This document shows positions 34,700-46,721 of a stretch of DNA of 64,000 bases, piece after piece. Position numbers and translations under genes: made by a program. How positions within the stretch are numbered: position 1 is the first letter of the stretch; each line of letters opens with the position of its first letter. The DNA lies in the NCBI GenBank assembly GCA_028538565.1, contig JAPQWN010000006.1, positions 66,700,984-66,764,983 of the forward strand. The letters are read 5' to 3'. A model generated the notes under the pieces. It did no database searches, was not told the origin of the DNA, and saw only the letters and a list, made by a program, of their open reading frames with translations. Source of the DNA: Umbellularia californica (lineage: Eukaryota; Streptophyta; Magnoliopsida; Laurales; Lauraceae).

Positions 34700-35213
34700 A
34701 GTGTGGCAACTCTACTAAAAAAGTCAAGTGAAGTAAAGTTGATTTTGAAGAAATATTAAAATATAAGTGGATTATGATGGTATTTTATTTTTAGTCGTTT
34801 GTAAGAAATTGTTTTTACTTTTTTAGTGGAAAAGTGGAGTTTTTTTTTTTTGCATTTTAGTGGATAAAAGTATTTGTTTTTTTAATAATATTATTATTTT
34901 TAGAATGGATGGAGTTTTAAATTAAAATGCTTTTGACGTGGCATCATATCTGAAAAAAAAAAAAAAAAAAGATTTACTTAGACTTTTAAAATATTAGTAA
35001 AGTGCCAAACCAGCCCAAAGAAAAGGCCTCACACAATATAACGGATCCGGAGTGCGCACGCGGGAACGCACACAGGAGAAAGTTCTGTTTTTTTGACAAG
35101 TTTGAATCGCGCGAATCTAGAAATCCCGGATATATCACCAACTATAGCATTTGGTTTTCTACTTGATACTTTCGTCGAGCATCGAGCAAGGGATCTTTAG
35201 ATATTGAATCACA
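34700..35213 (+). promoter_or_regulatory. Upstream region of the PDI gene
   Basis: AT-rich with T/A homopolymers to about 35.03 kb, then a GC-richer stretch (35041-35120) leading into the leader. No convincing TATA box or ER-stress element was recognised by eye. Confidence 0.35.
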
Positions 35214-38200
35214 ATGGCTTCTAGGGTTTGTTTCTGCAGTTTCATCTTCTTCTTCTTGTTCGCGTCGATCGTGGTGAGATCTGCATCTGCAGAGTTCGTT
35301 CTAACACTTGACGCAAACAACTTCTCCGACACAGTAAACAAGCATTCTTTCATCGTCGTCGAGTTCTACGCTCCTTGGTATATTCATCATCCATCATTTC
35401 TACTCTTTCTTTTATTCTCTAGATTGCTTTAGTGTCCATGGATTAGAGAGAGAGAGAGAGAGATAGATATTTAGAATCAAAGTGAGTTTCAGGTATCTAC
35501 CATTTCATGGGGTAAGATCCTATTTGATAGTTTGGATTGATTATGTGTAAAGATGTTAGTTAGTATGTTCCACAGACATGATCAAGTCAGCAGTTTGATT
35601 GCTCAAACTGAGGTGGGATTTGGGGTTGTTCCTGTACAGAGGTATCACAATCCATTTGATGAGAGTGGATCTTGATCACACTTATGTGGGCCCCATTAAG
35701 GATGAATCAGGTTTTAGCTTGTTCCCATACAGAGGGATTACAATCCATGTGATTAGCGTGGCTTTTTATCACACTTATGTGGGGCCCCACTAAAGATAAA
35801 TCAGGTTTTAGCTTGTTCACATACAGTGGTATTACAATCCATGTGATAAGAGTGGATTTAATCAAACTTATGTGGGCCCCACCAAGGATGAATTAGGTTA
35901 TAGCTTGTTCTTGTGCATTGGTATCATAATCCATGTGATAAGAGTGGATATGGTCACACTTTTGTGAGCCCCCACTAAGAATAAATCAGATTCTAGCTTG
36001 TTCTTATACAGTGGTATTGTAAATTTATATCCATGTGCTAAGAGTGGATTTTATCACAATTATGTGGGCCCACTAAGGTTTTAGCTTGTTCCTATACATT
36101 GGTATTACAATCCATGTGATAAGAGTGGGCTTTATCACAATTATGTGGCCCCCACTAAGGACAGATCAGGTTTTAGCTTGTTCCTATGCATTGGTATTAC
36201 AATCCATGTGATTAAGAGTGGATTTTATCCCAATTATGTGGGCCCTACTAAGGACAAATCAGGTTTTAGCTGCCACTGGTATGATACTGGCAGTAAAATT
36301 AGATCAATGCTCAATAATGGATACCCCAGATACATGGGGTAAAGCTTTGATGATTGCTTTGAAACTGTGGAAGTGATGTTGGTTTTTCATAATGGTGAAT
36401 GTCAATGTTTCACGCCTCACTGACTAATGTTAGTTTGGTTCTTTATTTTGATCTCTCATCTCCGTTTTGACTCTTGGCAGGTGTGGGCATTGCAAAAGCC
36501 TTGCTCCTGAGGTATTGATTTCTCATTTAAATTGCCTTCTTTCTTTGACCCTTGTTTTCTTTGTTGTCAGCTTTCATAACTCGCAGATGTTAGATGATTT
36601 CTTTATGGGCAATTTATTCCAAATTGTTACATTTAATTGGTTTTTCACTTGCAGTATGAGAAAGCTGCATCCATATTAAGCAACCATGATCCTCTAATCA
36701 TTCTTGCCAAAGTTGATGCCAATGAAGAAATAAACAAAGGGCTTGCAGGTGAGTTTAAGGTGAGGGGCTTCCCTACTATTAAGATTCTAAGAGATGGAGG
36801 AAAGTCTGTCCAAGAATATAAAGGTCCGCGTAATGCTGATGGTATAGTTGAATATTTGAAGAAACAAGTTGGACCTGCATCTTATGAAATAAAATCTTCA
36901 GAAGATGCCGGAAATCTTATCACTGAACAAAAGATTTTTGTAGTAAGTGCTCAAGTTTCTCTCTTTTACTTAGTACTATTTGTTAATATTTTTAGTTTAT
37001 GTTGATTCCTTGCTAGTTCTGATATAGCTCAACTTCATATAGGTTGGGGTTTTCTCGGAGCTCTCTGGAGAAGAATTTGCAAACTTCACAATATTAGCTG
37101 AGAAATTGCGTTCTGACTATGATTTTGGTCATACCTTGGATGCTAGACTACTTCCGCATGGGAATTCAACAGTGAATCAACCAACAATTAGGTTGTTCAA
37201 GCCATTTGATGAATTTGTTGTTGACTTTACGGTATAATCTACATGACTCTTGCACTGCCCTTTTTGGTTGATAGAGGTTGGTTCATTGATGTGCATGTAA
37301 ACTTCCCCTTTTGATGAGTATCCTGCCAATGCAGGATTTTAATGTGGATGCTATGGAGAAGTTTGTTGAAGAAGCAAGTGTTCCTGTTCTTACCATCTTT
37401 AACAAAGATCCCGTTAATCGCCCTTTTGTTACAAAATTTTTCAATAATCCTAATGCCAAGGTAAAGTTCTTTTTGTTGGCTGTCTTTGTCGTATGTATTT
37501 TTTGCTGACAGCGGCAAGCTGCTGTTTCCTGCATACTAACTAAATCAACAGAGTTCTGTGTGGATGTAAATTAATAAGCTTCTCATAAGTCATAACTAGC
37601 ATTTGATATAGTGGGTAACATTTTCTTTTATAGAAACGGTAGAAGGCACTGCATCTTCCAATCAAGCATGATACCGAAAGAGATCTGAATGTGTCCTTCT
37701 AATATCCAGAATTTAAACATAAAAGGAAAAAACTTGTAACTTTGTTTGCATTTCACCTGTGATCTAGGGATGACCAACAGATTTGGTAAGCGTTAGGGTA
37801 AGTCCATTCCCGCCGACTCAAACCTGCCATGTCCCTTGCCTGACCGTGACGGACTGAGGTTATGCTATGGTAAATACCCACCCCATAGAGGTTTATACAG
37901 GTTATCCAGTACTTTTTTCCAATTTGAGAGTATTAAACAATTAATAAAACATTTATTTCTATATATATAACTTCATTTCATTAATTTTCATCATCACCAT
38001 CAAAGCCTTGTCCCAATTATGTTGGAGTCGGCTACATGAATTCTGTTTCTCCATTTTAATCTATCTAGAGCCAAATCCTCAGATAAGTGTTGCTTGGGAC
38101 TGGCAGTAAAAACCGGTGAAATTTTTTCAGTTCATTAATAAATATATAGATATGTCATCAAAAGGGTGGTGGGTTGGGACAGCCGAAGGCCGAACCTGAC

Positions 38201-41200
38201 TCCAATCAACACCTGTAAATCTGTGGCTGTTCTTTGCTTTTGAGTTCATGGAGTATTCCAGTTTATGTCGAATGATGTACCCTTTCGTTATGCTATTAAT
38301 CAGATTTGTTAGATATATGGCCTTTATTTTCTCTGAAATTCTTTTGCCAAATCGGTCAGTTTTTAGTCCACTGGAACTTGTGCTCATGGTGTACTCAATG
38401 CCACCAGATTCTGTAGAGAAAATGGTGTTGCAGTTTGTGCTGCATATATTTGACATTGTAGCTAATAACTTGCTGATCTTGTGTCCAATGCTTACAAGTT
38501 TCTTCTATGTTGTACTTCTAATCTTTTTAATAAAATTGTTATCATTACCCTTCAAAAAAGAAGGGTTTCTTCTATATCTATGAAATGTTCCTAATGTTGG
38601 CCATTCTGGATGGCAGGCTATGCTCTTCATGAATTTCAACAGTGACAATTTTGAGGCTTTCAAGTCAAAATATCATGATGTTGCCAAGCATTACGAGGGA
38701 AAGAGCATAAGCTTTTTGCTGGGTGATCTTAAAGCCAGTCAGAGTACTTTTGAGGTCATTTTCCTTGGCCCCACATCAAGCTGGTCTCTGGAGTTTTACA
38801 TTGCTCTGATTTTTCTGTGGTGCTTCACATTGCTCATTTTTATTTTTTTTTTCCATTTGTTAATTGATTTGGATGACAGTACTTTGGCCTTAAAGAAGAT
38901 CAGGCACCTGTTATCATTATACAGAAAACTGATGGCCAAAAATATCTTAAGCAGAAACTGGAACCAGATCATATTGCACCTTGGTTGAAGGAGTACATGG
39001 TGATGTTTCTTCTTTCTTTTAATTTTTTTTTATTTTAATCATCTTGCATGTTTAAGTTTTAACAGCATGTATTGTCGAAATTCAAGAAGTGTGCATGCCT
39101 CTCAATAAATAAATTTTGTGCATACAAGATGAGTCAGATGTCGATAGAATCTTCAAGATTTCTGCCCTTGTACCTGATACTACTATATTTTTGAATTTAT
39201 GGTGCAAGACAATATTTTAAATTTCGACGTTAGAATGGAGGGAAAATTATTACATGTTGGCTTGCTCTCCAATTAGGGAACTTCAGAAATATTCAGCCAC
39301 TTGTCACTAGGAACTGAAACAAGTGTTGCATCCAACTGGAGCCTAACATTTCAGTTGAAGGAGAGGCTAGTTTGTGTCTTGATATATTAATTGAATGCGT
39401 ACTTTGCAATGAGAAGTCTTATGACTTGATTCTAAAATGTAGGATGGTGATGTTAAGCCGTACACCAAATCAGAACCCATTCCTGAGGTTAATGATGATT
39501 CTGTCAAGGTAGTTGTTGCTGACAGCCTCCATGATGTGGTTTTCAAATCTGGGAAAAATGGTGTGTACTCACTCATCAATGTTTGTCAATTCCATTATTT
39601 AGTTGATACATTCTACCATTATCATAATGAGCAATCAATTGAGCATTCCATACTCTGATGTTTCTTTCAACTTGCTCTAAGTCATTGCATAACGTGTACA
39701 AATATTTAAGAGTTTGATTTGATTGATAAATGAAAATTATTGTAAATACTGAAATAGGTGCAAACTAGAAAGAATTTGGATAAATTAGAATTCTGATTTG
39801 ATTGATAAATATCACAGTTACAATTTGTTTAAGTAGTTTTTTATTCTATTTGTTCATTATGTCTAATTTTAATTTTTAATATTCCTGCTGATGTTTTTTT
39901 AATCGTATTCTTGTGGACACTTGATAAGAATTTTTAAAGTTCATTAAAGAATTTGGCTTGAATTTTGTTCTACAGTTATGCTGGAGTTCTATGCACCATG
40001 GTGTGGACATTGCAAGAGTTTAGCACCAATCTTAGATGAAGTAGCTGTCTCATTTGGAAGTGATGAAGATGTAGTCATTGCCAAATTAGTAAGCTTCTTC
40101 CTTAGCACATTACTGATTTTTTATGTTTCTTACTGCATGTATTACATTTCTCTTCATTGATATTGTCCATAAATATCATATTATTAAAAGTGCAAGCATT
40201 TTTTTTTTTTTTGTTGAAGTTGCTTTATTGTCTCAGAAGTTATGCTGTTCAAATAATTTCTTTAAGTAATGATTAAAGGGGTATAATATTTACTCATAGT
40301 CTACCTGATCAGGATGTAACAAGTAAATCCTAACTCAATCATGTTGCAATTACTGTTTACTTCTGAGAATAGGAATTGTTGCTGCTATAATGGCTACATA
40401 TTAGCAATTTCTACTTTATGTCATCATGCTATATGCATATTCTTTTGTGTTAGGGTACATGTACATAGCAAAAGGATTCTGTGATAGAGGAAATTATTTT
40501 GATTTTCCATGAAACCTGCTCTTCCGTCATTTGGTGCAACACTTTATCTTTGCAAAAATGAAAAAAGAATTGATTTTCCTATATACAGAGGATTTATATT
40601 TTCTATGGGAGGGGTAGCAACATGGGATTCCTCTCGCCCACAGAAATGAAAATCTCTAGAACATAGAATCCTAGGAATGAAAAATGGGCCGGGCCGCCCA
40701 GCCAACATACTGCAGCCCGACCTGGCACAAGCACGGCCCTCTTCAGCTCGGGCTGTGCTGGGCCAGGGTGCTGAGGCCTGTGGCACAACACCACAGCCCA
40801 GCCCATCTGCCAGGCCTGGCAAGATGCAGCTCGTAGGCCCGCCTCCTTAGTTTTTTGAGCCCTAGCCCATTTGACTACCTTGGGACAAAAACTTTAATGT
40901 TTTTTCTTGGCTATCACTGTCCTCTTTCTTTAATGTTCTCCTATTTTCAAGACCCTTGCATTTTTTGTTTGCTTGATTTTATCTCTCATATCCACGTGGT
41001 GGCCTCACTTGAACTCCCTAGCTGGTCCTTTTTCATGCTCTTTTCAAATTTTAATACTAGTTTATAATTTAAAAAAAAAAATTGAGGAAAGTTTGGCATG
41101 TGGGCCAGCCCAGTCCGGCTGCCTACGGGCCGTGCTGGGCCAGGCCCTACCAGCCACGGCATGGCTCAGCCCGTGGCATGGCTGGGCCTGGAATTTTGAT

Positions 41201-42832
41201 GGGCCATCCTATGCCATTTTGCATACGTATAGAATCCTCTGGTAACACAGTACACACAGCCCTAATGTGTTGATTCAGAATAAGGTTAGGCATGGTTGAG
41301 TAGGCAGTTGGAAACATAAATAAAAATATATATGAGAAATGATCCTTTGCTTTTGACCGTATGGGCGTGCCTTTGCTTAGGACTTTAGTTCCCCCATGTG
41401 GGCTTACCATTCTATTTAACCTGCTTATACCACATGCCCCCACTATGATTAGGCACTGGCCCCAATTTTACTCTGAACTGAGTGATACACTGTTGGATAA
41501 ACCAATAAGTAAAAATATGAGATTAACTTTGGTTATAATAAAATTTGATGCATGCATACTCATTGGGGGGTGAGTATTATGAATGGCTTTGATCAAGCGA
41601 AGGTGGTCTTTATACAGGTTAACTGGTCATAAGCATCAAGTTCCCATGTGGTCAGCAGCACTGGATTATTTCTCTAATATATCATCCAGGTTATCGTTAC
41701 CTTTTATCATCCTTGTGGTCGGCACCATTTTTTTTTTTGTTGCTCATTGTTAATGCCTGATTTGATATATTAGTTTTTTTGACAAATTTTGGATGCATCA
41801 TTAATCTTGTTTGATGTTTCATTTTAAGAAAAAGGAAAGGAAAAATAACATACTATTTTCAGTTGAAAAGAAGTCTACATTACTTTAAAGAAAATTCTAT
41901 TACCATCTTCTCCCATATAGAAGTTTAACAAGGAAAAGATCTTTGCTCAGTGTATATAATTGAATTCTTAAAAGTAATCCCGAATAATAATGAAAACATG
42001 GGAGCTGACTCTCTGCAAAAAGACCAGCATCCTTCTTCGTGTGTGTGAGGACTGAGGAGAACATCGATGGATCCAATGGCTAAGTTGTTAGTAGCTTTTT
42101 GTAGGTTCTCATGATCCACTGTTGCCTCTCTAATTTTTTCTTTGATAGCTAAGAATGGACTGCATGGTAAGCAAGCAAATAACAGCCAGTCCTATGGGCA
42201 CATGGCCCCTGCTATGATCAGTCCTACTCATTCACACTAATGAGCTTTGCGCTTAGCCCAATTGACACATCCAAATTTTGTTTCCTCGTGTCAGTGGTGT
42301 GGTGTTTGCGCTGGGGCGGCCGGCATATTACCTTCGTGGGCGCGAATGTCACTGGTAAGGGTTGGCCCGGAGCTCTGTGGTTGATCCGTTGGGTAGGATT
42401 AAGAGTCATTAATGGCTTTCAAGATGAGGCAGCCAGCCACTAAGGTTTAGACTTTGGCATTCCATATCCCCTCCTAATGTGATTGGTATGCATCCAGCTG
42501 GGGCCAGCAAGGCAGGCCTTATTTTGCTTTGGAATCACCTGACTGTTCTGTATTACATTTACACAACATTTTTGGGTCTTCTCTTTATTTTGTTATTTTC
42601 TTTGCTTCTAACTTGATTTATTGTTTTGATCGTTGCATAGGATGCCACTGCAAATGATATCCCAAGTGATATTTTTGATGTTAAAGGTTACCCAACATTG
42701 TACTTTTCATCTGCGAGTGGCAAGATAGTGGAATATGATGGGAATAGGTCCAAAGAAGATATCATTGAGTTCATTCAAAAGAATAAGGACACAACTATTC
42801 AGAGTACTGAGTCTGTGAAAGATGAGCTATGA
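35214..42832 (+). CDS. Protein disulfide isomerase, ER-retained (two CGHC domains, KDEL), ten coding exons
   Basis: Catalyses disulfide formation and rearrangement in proteins folding in the ER lumen. Exons: 35214-35377, 36481-36511, 36655-36942, 37043-37231, 37335-37460, 38617-38754, 38880-38999, 39443-39560, 39976-40088, 42641-42832. All junctions are GT-AG with fitting phases; total 492 residues, normal for plant PDI. A signal peptide of about 26 residues (FIFFFLFASIVVRSASA) is followed by the a domain (VEFYAPWCGHCKSLAPE, split by intron 1 inside the Trp codon), the b and b' domains (GVFSELSGEEF; LFMNFNSDNFEAF), the a' domain (LEFYAPWCGHCKSLAPI; GYPTLYF) and C-terminal KDEL for ER retention. 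The layout a-b-b'-a' with two CGHC sites fits the classical PDIL1-1/1-2 group. Intron 1 holds a minisatellite and intron 9 (2.55 kb) a TE insertion. Exon 10 has a partial inverted copy near 55.7 kb. Confidence 0.95.
35608..36275. repeat. Minisatellite, about seven units of ~93 bp, PDI intron 1
   Basis: Each unit contains tagcttgttc, tacaRtggtattacaatcca, tgtgataagagtgga, tttatcacaMttatgtggg and cactaaggaYRaatcag. Unit starts (ttgttc) fall near 35626, 35719, 35812, 35905, 35998, 36089 and 36178, spaced about 93 bp. Short open frames through it are repeat artefacts. Confidence 0.9.
40673..41228. mobile_element. Probable MULE-type non-autonomous insertion, PDI intron 9
   Basis: A 10-bp direct repeat ATAGAATCCT flanks it (40663-40672 and 41229-41238). 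Its ends, aggaatgaaaaatgggcc and inverted acgtatgcaaaatggcat, are only partly alike. The interior has two GC-rich blocks of the gggccgtgctgggccagg type around a T-rich core. A 9-10 bp duplication suggests Mutator-like; no transposase is present. Confidence 0.55.
41750..42560. repeat. PDI intron 9 segment A, copied at 51.06-51.74 kb
   Basis: Direct-orientation similarity to 51060-51735: tgatgtttcRttttaagaa, catactattttcagttg, aataatgaaaacatgggagc, and cctcctaatgtgattg plus gcaggcctta near the end. It is part of the duplicated PDI 3' region described under findings. Confidence 0.8.
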
Positions 42833-42884
42833 AGGTAGTTTTCCAACCTCTAATGTTTTTGTTTTTGAGATGCAAGCTCATATT

Positions 42885-45090
42885 CTAGTGTTTTTTAATT
42901 GGTAACAGCATATAAAATTAAAGAGGAGAAAGGTTTACAACCAGCCAAAATACCCCATCTTTGAGATATGGAGAACACAATGGCATAAAAGAATTATACC
43001 AGCACAAAAGAAACAACTAATTACGTGGTGAAAGCAACCAAATTAGAAAAACCAATGCACCTTGTTTGTCTGAACCGTCCACAAAACCATTATCCATTCT
43101 CCCCACATGCTGAAACTTCATTTGAAGCAAGGATGATAAGCACTTAGTTTCATTGAAATAGAGCTGGAATCTCTAAGGCAACCCATCAAAGGAAGACACC
43201 TAAGAAATAGCATTCATAGCAGTCTTTTAAAACTCACGAGTCCATGTGACTTGGACTTGGTCATGGACGAGTCACACTCACTTTCCAATGGACTCTTCCG
43301 AGTCCTATGGTATATCATTTTCTTTTTCTGTGAAGATCGTATAGAGGAGTAAAGAAGCAGCAGATTTTAAAGGAGAACTAAATTGAGAAAAGAAGTAGTT
43401 GAAAGCAACAAATAAGTTGTTGAGAGTTGAGACTTAAACGAACGTAATGCACATTAGTCTAGATCCTCTTGCTTCAACTTGTAGAAATCTTGAGTTTAAT
43501 ATGTGGAACCCCATAGTGGGGACTACCTATTGAAAATTTGAGCCACTCAAGTCTCAACAATGAATGCCCTCCCAATTTAAGGGGTATCCCCAAATTTTAC
43601 CTGGTAGGACCTAAAGGTTTGGGATATCTAATAAAATGGGAGGTCGTTCATTTGGAGCGGCTTAGATTTTCAATAGGTAGACCTCACTGTGGAACTTCAC
43701 TCCTTCAATTCAAGATTTTCCTTAAGTCAACTGTCACAGCATCAGAGGATCCAGACTCAATGCACACATGCATTGATATCAATGACTAGATTCAAGTCTC
43801 ATCATTGATCCTAGGTCAGTAGTTCCTCTCTTCGGCACTAGGAACTGCCTTTTCCATGGCATTTCCATAAAAAGAGTGTGGATTCTCTAAGCATCTCACA
43901 CAGGCTTCCACTTGAGACTCAGCCTAACTAGGCCAAGTTCCACCCGACATAACTTGAACTGACCCTGGCAATGTAGGGTTGATTCCAAGTTTTAAAACAT
44001 TGATTCAAAGAGTTACTTTTCACAATCAAACTAACTTGAAGAGACACTGAAGTAAAGATGCGAAGCCTTTTAAAATAGCGACCGCCTCTGCCTCATTAGA
44101 CTCAATACAACCCACATTCTTAGGGTGAGTTTATGTAGTTAGAGGATTCTGCTCTTTGTGGATTTCCATTTCTGCGATAGAGAGGAATCCTACATTCCTG
44201 CCTGTCACATAGGAAATCAGAATCCTCTCTATCAAAGAAAAGCGATCCATTATTTTGTCTTCTTCTCAAGGAAAATGCATCACACTAAGGGTCCGTTTGT
44301 GCAAAACCGTGGAAGAGGAAACTCATGTTTCCTCTTCCGCAGCTTTAGGTTTCGGATGGAGCTGATGAGAAACCCGGATCCTCTCCTAACGAGGAAACTC
44401 AGTGTAAAAGAGAGGAAAATGATGGTTTTCTGCACTGAACCAAACAAGGAGAAAGGGGCGTCGGAAAGTACGGCACCTTGTTGGCAACCCATCTCCGCTG
44501 AAATAGGCTCTGCACTAACAGACCCTAAACAATCAGAAAAGGGGCTGCATGGAAAATCAAAACAATTTTCCTCTCTACCTTGGGTTCCTCTCATTGAGCA
44601 AAGACACCCGTAGAAAACATAACCAAAATAACACCTTGATGGTTGCTAAGCACCCTACCTACTCCCTCTAGCCATGACTTCCCCAACCAACTCCATCGCC
44701 ATTTAACTTCAACTCTCATTTAGGGGGGAGCCCAAGACAGTAATTTACTCTCCTTGGATTTCCCATGATACAAGGAGGCCTCCCAATTATGAAAGATACC
44801 ATCAACACAAACTGTCAAATTCCCTCCTAATAGACACTCATATGCCTATCCGAACAGACATTGAGGACACCAACTCCTCCACAGAGATCAAAGACCCCAT
44901 GAAAACTCTAGTATTCCTCTCTTTCCATGCAGACCATAATATGGCAAATGGAATAAGCCTCCAAAGAACCACACCACAGCCATCTAATGGAGACAACCTC
45001 CAAGCCTCAACTATACCCACCGACGACTTCGGATTGCACCGTAGCTGGCCTCTTCCAAAGTCTTTCATTCAATTTAAAATCAACAATGTC
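42885..45090 (-). pseudogene. L1-type LINE remnant (zf-RVT/RNase H end), downstream of PDI
   Basis: Read on the - strand: an end of the reverse-transcriptase zinc-binding region (LIPFAILWSAWKERNTRVF, about 44.95 kb), then remains of an RNase H domain and the LINE 3' end (REWDNGFVDGSDKQGA-like, then poly(A)-like tail near 42.9 kb). The RNase H part is interrupted by MITE-like insertions also present in the 52-kb copy (the block next to cctaagaatgtgggttgtat). All frames are broken. It lies within the likely PDI 3'-UTR intron, antisense to PDI. Confidence 0.65.
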
Positions 45091-45254
45091 GTTAAGATGT
45101 GGGAGACATTATTTATTCTCTCTCTGGTCTGGCTTGTTGTGCGGATAGACTATAGAGTGAAGGTGAACTCTTGGCCATCAGGGAGGGATTGTGGATCTTT
45201 GATAATAAGGAACTCTTATTCTAGAAAGAAGTTTCTACAGTTCGATATCTTGGG

Positions 45255-45360
45255 CCAAGATGCATCCTAGGCTTCATGGAAATTCCAGTTTATCATCAAT
45301 GTGATCAAGGCTTATAGCAGGTGGTTGGTGGTGTCTATTCAGCATACTTGAGAGGGGGAG
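45255..45360. repeat. Segment B, copied at 56.43-56.53 kb
   Basis: gcatcctaRgcttcatggaa, attccagtttatcatcaatg and ggtggttggtggtgtcttt-type words, ending cagcatacttgagaggg, match 56425-56528 in direct orientation. Confidence 0.8.
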
Positions 45361-45552
45361 TGGTGTAACTGATGCTACTGTGAAGAGTGGATTAGTATGG
45401 CCTCCATGCATGTTTTAGGCCATCACCTTTAGTTTTTTTTTTTTTTTTCCCTTCTCATCCAAACATTAGAAAGTTCTCTCTATTGTGTCTTTAAACTTTA
45501 AAGAGCATCAGTCAAGATTAGATGTTAACTGGAACTTTCATTCTTGTTGCAG

Positions 45553-45760
45553 CTCATTTGATTCAAGTGGATACAGAGACAAGATGTTAGCTGACGCTTG
45601 ATGCAAATGATATTACTTCCCCTTTTTTGGAGAAAATATAATAGAAATATATTCAGCCTATAGTTCCTTTTTTTTTCTCTTTAAATAGATATCTAGAGTG
45701 TAGTTTCATCACAGGCATATGAGTTTGAATAAACTGAGTTCTTTCTCAATTGTATTAATC
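45553..45760 (+). other. Probable spliced 3'-UTR exon of PDI
   Basis: The PDI stop codon (42830-42832) is followed after three bases by a donor (gaag|gtagtt). At 45553 a good acceptor (cttgttgcag) begins a stretch with an AATAAA signal at 45728-45733. I infer a 3'-UTR intron of about 2.7 kb. Because the junction lies about three bases after the stop, it should not trigger nonsense-mediated decay. An unspliced 3' UTR ending earlier is the alternative. Confidence 0.4.
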
Positions 45761-46721
45761 AGCCTTGAAGGCCTGTTTTAGTGGCCCTTGTATTTTTTCA
45801 AGGTGAATCATCTGGGCTAAATTTATAAAGTTGAGAGGGTTTTTTCGCAATGAAACTGCTTTGGCCTGTTTAGTCTCACCTTTCTGCATGTGGTTCTGTG
45901 GTTGTAAATCTGGACAACTCATGTATTGTAAAATTGCGCTGATCGGGATTATGTTGCCCATCCAAATTGACTATCAGAGAACACTAAGACCATGGATTGG
46001 AAATACCATGTTTCCCTGCTTTGGTTTTTTTGGGCGACCAGTGGTGCAACTTGAAATTTTAGTTTCTCTCTTTGGGCACCTTTAGTAGTTCTTTAACTCC
46101 TATCTAGGACATAAATGAGATGAGCCAGCTTGATTAACTAGGCTCAGGTGGTCTTGAACTTGAGCTTGACTTATGAGCTAATTGAGAAATGCTCCTCCAG
46201 TCCCAAGCTAAGCTCAAGTTGGAGTTTATTCAGCTTGACTTAGTTCAGGCCACACCTAACTCAAGCTTAGCTAACTTAACATTCTTTTTGAGTTTCAAAC
46301 CGATGACTGAGCCCAATTGGCTTTGTAATAATGCCAAATCCTGTGTTGAATGGATTTATGTATTCTAAAGAGAGCCAAGAGCTTGGGCTTGGGCTACTAT
46401 GTAAAATATTGTAATTGAGCCGAGCTATAACTTGAGTAATTTGTCCATGAGGCGCTTATCATTTTGCACACATGGTTCCCATGGTCCGATGAACCGCGTA
46501 CAGGAGACGTCTCATGTGTTGGGTCCCACATGTTTGATGTCTCTTGTGCACAATTCCCACGTGAGCCATGAGCGGGATACCAAGTTCCATAATCTGTGAT
46601 ACACTAGATACGTAACCATATAACTCTTGGGTGGCAATGGGTTGGGTTAAAACCCAAATAATCCGTGACTCACCAGCCGCACCCCGTATCAAATTCATGA
46701 TAAGCACAACCCCACCCCTTA
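45761..46721. other. Intergenic DNA between PDI and the Harbinger-type element
   Basis: Contains a patch (46.1-46.45 kb) rich in gagcttgag/caagctcaa words typical of dispersed plant repeats. No gene recognised. Confidence 0.4.

Noticed and set aside
35599..36342. Short open frames in PDI intron 1
   Set aside because: They are translations of the 93-bp minisatellite.
44158..44613. 151-residue open frame on the + strand
   Set aside because: Runs antisense through the LINE remnant and its MITE insertions; no domain.
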